Positions 31,493 to 37,919 of a stretch of 37,919 nucleotides of DNA are shown here, piece by piece. The notes beneath the pieces were generated by a model that made no database searches, was not told the DNA's origin, and worked only from the letters and a program-made list of their open reading frames with translations. Both the position numbers and the translations under genes were made by a program. Source of the DNA: Alphaproteobacteria bacterium (GTDB lineage: Bacteria; Pseudomonadota; Alphaproteobacteria; Sphingomonadales; Kordiimonadaceae); NCBI GenBank assembly GCA_021774775.1, contig JAJFIT010000059.1, positions 1 to 37,919 on the forward strand. Reading direction: 5' to 3'. Every line of letters starts with the position of its first letter. Position 1 is the first letter of the stretch.

Positions 31493-31511
31493 TATTATAC
31501 CCCGTTTACTC

Positions 31512-34118
31512 TTAAAATGTTGTACCGACGTTAAACTGTAACGTCTGGGTTCTATCACCCAATTGTTTCTTTAAAGTCTTCGACAAGTCGATCCGAAATG
31601 GTCCGAAAGGAGATTGCCATGAGAAACCTATACCTACCGCTACCCTTGGTGACGGACTGTCTCCCGCAATACAATTTGTACTAAACGGGAAAACAAGATC
31701 TGGGTCGTCAACTGACGCTGCTTCAAAGTTTTCAAACTCCGTCAGAGAAAATTCGCAATTGGGAGTATCACTAATTTGACCGCGGAACAAGGAGCCTGCA
31801 TCAATAAAGATCGATGCGTTAATTCCTGATTCCAGCGCGGCGTCGCCCAGCGGGAAGAACAGCTCTGCCCGACCTATGTAGAATGCGGTTCCGCCGAGTG
31901 AACTTGTGCGCCCCGTCGTAGTGCCGGAGAAGTCACGTGGGCCAATGCCTGCGACGTCAAATCCGCGGATACGTGGGCCACCAATATAAAACTTATCCGC
32001 CAGCAAAACTGATTGACCAAGCCCTTCAATAAAGCCACCTTCTGCACTAGCCCTAAAGGTCCATCCAGCCCACGGTGTCCAATAATTGTCTGTATTGACG
32101 CGGGTGCGAAGATATTTTACGTCGCCGCCCAGGCCAGCAAAATCCTGGCTGATAGAGAATGATTTACCGCGTGTAGGTCGAATGAAACTGTTTCTAGTGT
32201 CGGTTCTTAAAGTAACCCCAACGATAGACTGAAACCTGCGTCCGATCGATTCCTGAAACGACCGCCCAAGGCCAACAGCAAGCTCACTGTCCTGAAATAC
32301 GCCATCATCGTTAACATCGAAATCAACCTCGTTAATCGTATCATCGCCGTTGCGGTCAAATCTCTCCAACAGAACCGCATCTTCAATTGGATCACCGGTA
32401 AGTTGTCCGATGATTTGGCCCAAAAAGCTGCCGAATGACGAATTAAGCAAACTACCCGGAATCTGAACATTATCTCTGCGCAATGTATAGCGGGTTGAGA
32501 CCTGCCAATACTCAGATATCGCCGCCCCTGCCCTAAGGGAGAAACCAACTGAATTCTGGTCAAATGCTGCGCCGAAGTTGGAGCTGTCGATTCTGCGGGC
32601 AAAAATGTCAAACCCAGCAGCTACACTTCGACCCAGGAAATAATTCTCGGTGAAGCCCAGGTCAATTTCCTGACGCGTGCCGGAAAGACGAAGGCCCAAC
32701 CGCAGGTCCTGGCCCCTGCCCTGAAAATTCCGTTGCCTCACGGAGAAGTCAAAGATGAAATTCTCCAGGCTGGAGAAGCCTGCACCCAGGTTCAGTTCAC
32801 CGGTGGCCTGTTCTTCAACCGCAACGTCCAATATCAAGCGGTCAGGTTGCGACCCTTGCAATTGTTCGATTTCCACTTCACGGAAGAAATCCAGACGCTG
32901 TAGTCTGTTTTCTGACCGGCTCACCAGCGCAGAGTTAAAGGCATCACCTTCTTGCAGGCGGAATTCCCGGCGAACGACACGGTCCAGAGTAACAACATTG
33001 CCGCGAATATTGATGCGTTCCACATAAACCCGGGGCGCGTCGAGAATACGGAACGTAATTTTAATGGTTCTGTTTTCGCGGTCACGTTCGATCTGTGGGC
33101 GCACATCAACAAATGCATAACCCAAAAGGCCAGCAGCATTTGACAATTGCTCGATTGTTTCTTCGATGGACTCAGCGTTGTAATTCTGTCCTTCGCGCAT
33201 CAACAGAAATGCGCGGAATAGCTGCTCGTTAACGTCTCTGATCTGGCTGTCGATCTCGATTTTACCGAAAGTATATATCTCGCCTTCCTCAACCGTGAAG
33301 GTGATGAAGAAATCTTCGCGGTCAGGGGTCAATTCCGACACCGCCGATACAACCCGAAAATCGGCATACCCTTCATTAAGATAATGCTGCCGCAAAACCT
33401 GTTGGTCATAAGCTAGTCGGTCAGGATCAAAGGTATCATTGGAGGTGAAGAACTTCCACCAGCGTGCCTCCTTGGTCGCCAAAACATCACGCAGGTCTCC
33501 ATCACCGTAAATTTTGTTGCCAAGGAAGTTGATCGAACTGACTTTGGTTTTTGGTCCTTCCTGGATTTCAAAAACAAGGTCAACACGGTTTTGTTCTTGC
33601 TGAACGACTTTGGGTTCAATGATCGCCGCAAAGCGCCCTGACCGTTGATACAAAACCAGCATACGTTGAACGTCGGCTTTAACACGGGCACGAGTGAAAA
33701 CCTGCCGAGGACGTAAGCGAACCTCCTCCGCCAATTCTTCATTGTCCAGCTTCTTATTGCCTTCGAAAATAATTCGATTGATGATCGGGTTTTCAACAAC
33801 CCTAACAATCAAAACACCGCTGCGTTCTGTCAATTCCACATCTGAAAACAGGCCGGTTGCAAACAGGTTTTTCAGGCTAATATCAAGCTGTGCCGGATCG
33901 AAAGGATCGCCTGTGCGTACCGTGAGATATGAGGCGATTGTCTCGGGCTCTACCCGCTCATTTCCGGAAACCGTTACTTGCCGAATTATCGGCAAAGCAG
34001 CTGGTGGTGCTGCGACAGGGCTTTGCTGGGAAAACGCTGGTACGGCGTATAAAAATGAACCCAGAACACCCAACAAAATAATAGCGGGTTTGATCATACG
34101 CATCGGTAATAAACTCAA
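31512..34118 (-). CDS. bamA: Outer membrane protein assembly factor BamA, with loop insertions (start may be a few codons internal)
   Basis: POTRA repeats (VSGNERVEPETIASYL, ...), barrel motifs FSISQDFAGLGGDVKYLRT, GGPRIRGFDVAGIGPRD, SPFGPFRIDLSK. Confidence 0.97.
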   Translation of the reverse strand: MSLLPMRMIKPAIILLGVLGSFLYAVPAFSQQSPVAAPPAALPIIRQVTVSGNERVEPETIASYLTVRTGDPFDPAQLDISLKNLFATGLFSDVELTERSGVLIVRVVENPIINRIIFEGNKKLDNEELAEEVRLRPRQVFTRARVKADVQRMLVLYQRSGRFAAIIEPKVVQQEQNRVDLVFEIQEGPKTKVSSINFLGNKIYGDGDLRDVLATKEARWWKFFTSNDTFDPDRLAYDQQVLRQHYLNEGYADFRVVSAVSELTPDREDFFITFTVEEGEIYTFGKIEIDSQIRDVNEQLFRAFLLMREGQNYNAESIEETIEQLSNAAGLLGYAFVDVRPQIERDRENRTIKITFRILDAPRVYVERINIRGNVVTLDRVVRREFRLQEGDAFNSALVSRSENRLQRLDFFREVEIEQLQGSQPDRLILDVAVEEQATGELNLGAGFSSLENFIFDFSVRQRNFQGRGQDLRLGLRLSGTRQEIDLGFTENYFLGRSVAAGFDIFARRIDSSNFGAAFDQNSVGFSLRAGAAISEYWQVSTRYTLRRDNVQIPGSLLNSSFGSFLGQIIGQLTGDPIEDAVLLERFDRNGDDTINEVDFDVNDDGVFQDSELAVGLGRSFQESIGRRFQSIVGVTLRTDTRNSFIRPTRGKSFSISQDFAGLGGDVKYLRTRVNTDNYWTPWAGWTFRASAEGGFIEGLGQSVLLADKFYIGGPRIRGFDVAGIGPRDFSGTTTGRTSSLGGTAFYIGRAELFFPLGDAALESGINASIFIDAGSLFRGQISDTPNCEFSLTEFENFEAASVDDPDLVFPFSTNCIAGDSPSPRVAVGIGFSWQSPFGPFRIDLSKTLKKQLGDRTQTLQFNVGTTF

Positions 34119-34167
34119 GTTTCAGCCCAATCTAAATAGTCTTAAGCGCGGTGGCGCTGAAATTGAC

Positions 34168-35277
34168 CTACAGCGCCATGGAATGCAAGTCATTCAAGGT
34201 CACAAACACCATAAAAATCAGTAAAAATGCCATTCCGGCGACAAAACTGGCTTCTTGAGCCCTTTTACTCAGTGGAGAGCCTTTCACAGCTTCTAAACCA
34301 AAGAATAAAAGATGGCCGCCGTCCAGCACTGGAATCGGCAGCAGATTGACGATTCCAAGGTTCAAAGACAGAATAGCCAGTATCCAAATAAAATCCTGGA
34401 AACTTCGATTAGCGGCTTCGCCGACCATATTTGCAATTCTTGGTGGCCCACCCAGTTCGGTTACCGACCGCAGCCCAATGACAATTTGGCCAAGGGTGGT
34501 AAACATGGTTTTGGTCATCGATGCAGTTTGACGCACGCCTTCACCAAAAGAATCGAGAGGGCCCAGATTAAGCCTGCTGCCAGGAGGTGATGTTACACCC
34601 AGCACTCCGTATGGATATTTGTTGTCAAACCTATCTTCAAAATAGGCAACACCAAGCGTCGCCTGAAAATTCATCACGCGTCCAGCACGTTCAATTTGAA
34701 CTGGAACTTCATAAGACGGCCGCAGCCTTACAATTGGGCCAATGTCATTAAAACGCTCCACAGATTCACCGTTAATGCTGATTATTTTGTCACCGATTTT
34801 CATTCCGGCAGTGCGGGCAGCGGAGGTTTCACTAAAACCTGCGATTATCGGTTCGGAAACCTGAATGCCGTATGTGTACATAAAACCTGCAAAAACCACG
34901 GCAGCAGCCAGTAGGTTGATTGCTGGTCCAGCAAAAACGATCAGTGATTTCTGCCATAACGGCTTGAAATGAAAGCATACCGCTCGCTCTTCTGCGCTCA
35001 ATCCCTCTGGAATATCGCCGGGATTGCTTGCCGCAGTCGCGTCACCGTAAAACTTTACATACCCGCCGATAGGAAAAGCACCTAACTTCCAGCGCATGCC
35101 ATTTTTGTCGGTGCGGCCAAATATTTCCTTGCCCATTCCGATGGAAAAAGTGTCAACCTTTACACCGAACATACGGGCAACAATGAAATGTCCCCATTCA
35201 TGGATGAATACCAATAGCGAAAAGCCACCTAAAAAAGCGACAATGGTAAACAAGATACCTGGAGCTTCGGTTTCCAT
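34168..35277 (-). CDS. rseP: RIP metalloprotease RseP
   Basis: FIHEWGHFIVARMFGVKV zinc motif, PDZ region, NLLPIPVLDGGHLLFF. Confidence 0.97.
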   Translation of the reverse strand: METEAPGILFTIVAFLGGFSLLVFIHEWGHFIVARMFGVKVDTFSIGMGKEIFGRTDKNGMRWKLGAFPIGGYVKFYGDATAASNPGDIPEGLSAEERAVCFHFKPLWQKSLIVFAGPAINLLAAAVVFAGFMYTYGIQVSEPIIAGFSETSAARTAGMKIGDKIISINGESVERFNDIGPIVRLRPSYEVPVQIERAGRVMNFQATLGVAYFEDRFDNKYPYGVLGVTSPPGSRLNLGPLDSFGEGVRQTASMTKTMFTTLGQIVIGLRSVTELGGPPRIANMVGEAANRSFQDFIWILAILSLNLGIVNLLPIPVLDGGHLLFFGLEAVKGSPLSKRAQEASFVAGMAFLLIFMVFVTLNDLHSMAL

Positions 35278-35334
35278 TATGTCTTCAGCCTACTCTTCAT
35301 TCAAAATAACGTATCAAAATATGTCGACAAACTA

Positions 35335-36507
35335 TCAGGTCGACATATCCTTAACAATTGCGTCAGACACCGCTCTGGCTTGTTCGTCCATTTCAAACAC
35401 CATTGAAAGGGATTGTGGCGCTTTCATGTCTAGTTTTGTCAGGGCGCTATTCACCACAGACGATATATCCATGAAACCAATTTTCTCACCCAGGAATGCC
35501 TCCACAGCCACTTCATTGGCGGCATTGAGCACGATCGGGGCTGACCCGCCGTTTCTTAGCGCATCCATTGCCTGTTGCAAACAAGGAAACGTGTCGTAAT
35601 CGGGCTCCGCGAAGGTTAACTGACCTATTTCTGCCAATGACAAGCGCTCAACCGGTGCTTCAAGGCGCTCAGGCCACGACATTGCATAGGCAATCGGCGT
35701 GCGCATATCAGGGCTACCCAGCTGTGCCAGAACACTGCCATCTATATATTGCACCATGGAATGAATGACAGATTGTGGGTGCACCAAAACTTCAATTTGG
35801 TCATGGCTTACCGGAAATAAGTGATAGGCTTCAATGACTTCAAGGCCTTTGTTCATCATTGTGGCAGAATCGACAGAAATTTTTCGTCCCATATCCCAAT
35901 TTGGATGCTTAACTGCCTGCTCGGGCGTAACACTTTTAAGGCAATCGGCCCGCTTATCCCAAAATGGACCACCGGACGCGGTCAAAATAATTTTTTCGAC
36001 AGATCGATCTGCGTTGAAATCAAAGACTTGAAAAATAGCGTTATGCTCAGAATCAACCGGTAGAATAGTAGCCCTACTGCGCCGAGCTTCCTCGATCATC
36101 AATTCGCCAGCACAAACGAGACATTCCTTATTGGCCAGGGCAATCGTCGCCCCGCGTTTTATTGCCGCTAAAGTTGGTCTGAGACCCGCAGCGCCAACGA
36201 TCGCTGCCATGACAATCTCTGCATCGGCTTGTGCCGCTTCTATTAGACCGCCCTCACCTGAAGCAACACGAATAGTGGTGCTACTCAGCGCTTCTTTTAG
36301 CTCCAGGAATTTATCTGGATTACCTATTACCGCTAGCTTGGCATTGAATTCAACCGCCAACTTTGCCAGCGCCCGAACGTTTGTATTGGCTGTTATGGCT
36401 ATTACCTTGAACCGTTCAGGGTTTCTGCGCACTAAATCAAGGGTGCTTAGGCCCACCGAACCAGTGGCACCAAGAATGGAGATCGTTTTAGGGTTGGATT
36501 GGTTCAT
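35335..36507 (-). CDS. dxr: 1-deoxy-D-xylulose-5-phosphate reductoisomerase
   Basis: ILGATGSVGLSTLDLV, LANKECLVCAGELM, PVDSEHNAIFQ, SATMMNKGLEVIEAYHLF, HPQSVIHSMV. Confidence 0.98.
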   Translation of the reverse strand: MNQSNPKTISILGATGSVGLSTLDLVRRNPERFKVIAITANTNVRALAKLAVEFNAKLAVIGNPDKFLELKEALSSTTIRVASGEGGLIEAAQADAEIVMAAIVGAAGLRPTLAAIKRGATIALANKECLVCAGELMIEEARRSRATILPVDSEHNAIFQVFDFNADRSVEKIILTASGGPFWDKRADCLKSVTPEQAVKHPNWDMGRKISVDSATMMNKGLEVIEAYHLFPVSHDQIEVLVHPQSVIHSMVQYIDGSVLAQLGSPDMRTPIAYAMSWPERLEAPVERLSLAEIGQLTFAEPDYDTFPCLQQAMDALRNGGSAPIVLNAANEVAVEAFLGEKIGFMDISSVVNSALTKLDMKAPQSLSMVFEMDEQARAVSDAIVKDMST

Positions 36508-37344
36508 TTAATTAGCTGTCTTGCTGAATTGCAGGCTGATCAACACTAGCGCCACGGCGGGCGCCGCGAAAACCAACCCGTCGACACGATCCAGAATGCC
36601 GCCGTGGCCCGGTATAAGGTTGCCGCTATCTTTGGCATTCAATGCTCTTTTCACTGCGCTTTCATAGAGATCACCCATCTGTGCAACGACTGCTACACCC
36701 GCGCCTGCCAGTGCCAGCCAAAACGGTGTACCCAGGCCAAATAACATGGAAATAGCGGCCGAAACTACTGCGGCCAGTACCATGCCCCCGATTAAACCGG
36801 CCCAGGTTTTTTTTGGACTAAGTTTCGGCGCCAGCTTGGGTCCACCAATACCTTTCCCCGCAAAATATCCACCCACGTCCATGGCCCAAACGGCAAAAAA
36901 CAGCCAAATGACGGTTATGCCATTGTCGTCAACGCTTCTGAGCCATGTCAGAGACAATAGAGCGAGCAGGACATAGGCGGTGCCAACATAAGCGTTTGAG
37001 CTGGACGAGCCAATATCGGCTCTTTTTGCCAATTTACCTGGGGGAACAAACACAAGTGCAAATGATGTAGCGAGTAGATAGAGTGCAAACGTCGCAAAAT
37101 GCTCTGCTGCGAGGTAGGTCGCAATTGCGGTTAAAGCTATTACAAAACCAATCTGTGTCTGAACTAAGCCCGTCGACCTGACACCTGTTAATGCACACCA
37201 TTCCTTGAGCATCAGCCATCCACCAACGGCTAACAATGCGAAAAACCACCAGCCGCCCAAATAGACCAGCCCCAGCACTACCGGTAGCAGCGCCAATGCC
37301 GACACAATGCGTTTAAACAGGTTATCTGATAGCCCTAACGGCAT
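36508..37344 (-). CDS. cdsA: Phosphatidate cytidylyltransferase
   Basis: Polytopic; C-terminal '[33 protein letters not shown]' CdsA signature. Confidence 0.95.
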   Translation of the reverse strand: MPLGLSDNLFKRIVSALALLPVVLGLVYLGGWWFFALLAVGGWLMLKEWCALTGVRSTGLVQTQIGFVIALTAIATYLAAEHFATFALYLLATSFALVFVPPGKLAKRADIGSSSSNAYVGTAYVLLALLSLTWLRSVDDNGITVIWLFFAVWAMDVGGYFAGKGIGGPKLAPKLSPKKTWAGLIGGMVLAAVVSAAISMLFGLGTPFWLALAGAGVAVVAQMGDLYESAVKRALNAKDSGNLIPGHGGILDRVDGLVFAAPAVALVLISLQFSKTAN

Positions 37345-37363
37345 TGGAAAATTCCTTTAACCC

Positions 37364-37919
37364 TCAGGGCCGCGCGCCAAACCGGCGGTCGCGTGACAGA
37401 TAGTCTTCAACCGCGTCCGCAAAGGTTTGGCTAGTGAAATCAGGCCAAAGAACCGGCATGAACAGGAATTCCGCATAGGCGGCCTGCCATAGCAAGAAAT
37501 TGGACAGTCGTTGTTCGCCGCTGGTGCGAATAATCAGGTCCGGGTCCGGGATGCCGTGGGTAAACAAAGCCCGTTCAACACTCTTTTCATCAATGGCTTC
37601 CAGACTCTGCCCTCCTGTCAGTACAGACTTCGCAATAATTTTCGCCGCATGGACAATTTCATCGCGTGATCCGTAGCTCAGAGCAATCACCAGCGTAAGG
37701 CGGCTGTTGTCTTTGGTCTGTTCTTCCGCCGCATCGATCATGTCCTTGATATCGCGGTTGAGCGAGGTTCTCTGGCCGATCACCCGAAGCTTAACGCCTT
37801 CTTTGGACAGCGTACGCACTTCTTTCTTCAGGTACATGCGCAGCAAACCCATAAGGTCGCTGACTTCTTCGGCGGGTCGGTTCCAATTTTCAGATGAGAA
37901 TGCGTATAAAGTCAGGTAG
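37364..37919 (-). CDS. uppS: Isoprenyl (undecaprenyl) diphosphate synthase, N-terminus truncated by window edge
   Basis: The ORF track starts at an internal Met (37852). The frame stays open to the window end, reading LTLYAFSSENWNRPAEEVSDLMGLL..., with downstream ALSYGSRDEI and PDLIIRTSGEQRLSNFLLWQAAYAEF. Confidence 0.95.
   Translation of the reverse strand, partial: YLTLYAFSSENWNRPAEEVSDLMGLLRMYLKKEVRTLSKEGVKLRVIGQRTSLNRDIKDMIDAAEEQTKDNSRLTLVIALSYGSRDEIVHAAKIIAKSVLTGGQSLEAIDEKSVERALFTHGIPDPDLIIRTSGEQRLSNFLLWQAAYAEFLFMPVLWPDFTSQTFADAVEDYLSRDRRFGARP

Overview
This is an alphaproteobacterial chromosomal window that is densely packed and mostly housekeeping. Reading left to right, it holds a partial DUF3667-like zinc-ribbon protein; a minus-strand block of lipA, a secreted hypothetical, lpdA, a cupin, pdhC, pdhB, pdhA, a divIC/ftsB-like gene, a hypothetical and eno; an M20 peptidase and a secreted hypothetical; and pyrG, secG and tpiA on the minus strand. 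These are followed by ppiD and trpE (+), a divergent polysaccharide deacetylase (-), trpG, trpD, trpC, moaC, moeA and lexA (+), comEC (-), gltX and gltA (+), and a minus-strand envelope cluster of fabZ, ompH/skp, bamA, rseP, dxr, cdsA and uppS (partial). I saw no mobile element, CRISPR array, rRNA or tRNA. The most interesting observations are: (1) the lipid A/Kdo genes usually found at two conserved alphaproteobacterial loci (kdsA between pyrG and eno; lpxD, lpxA, lpxI and lpxB around fabZ) are absent from both; (2) BamA carries an apparent extracellular-loop insertion with two tandem EF-hand-like calcium-binding motifs, plus a second loop with a cysteine pair; (3) a textbook GAAC-N7-GAAC LexA box lies upstream of lexA; (4) an opposed deacetylase gene interrupts the trp cluster; (5) there are unexplained small proteins and non-coding motifs. 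All family calls come from motif recognition by eye, with no database search.
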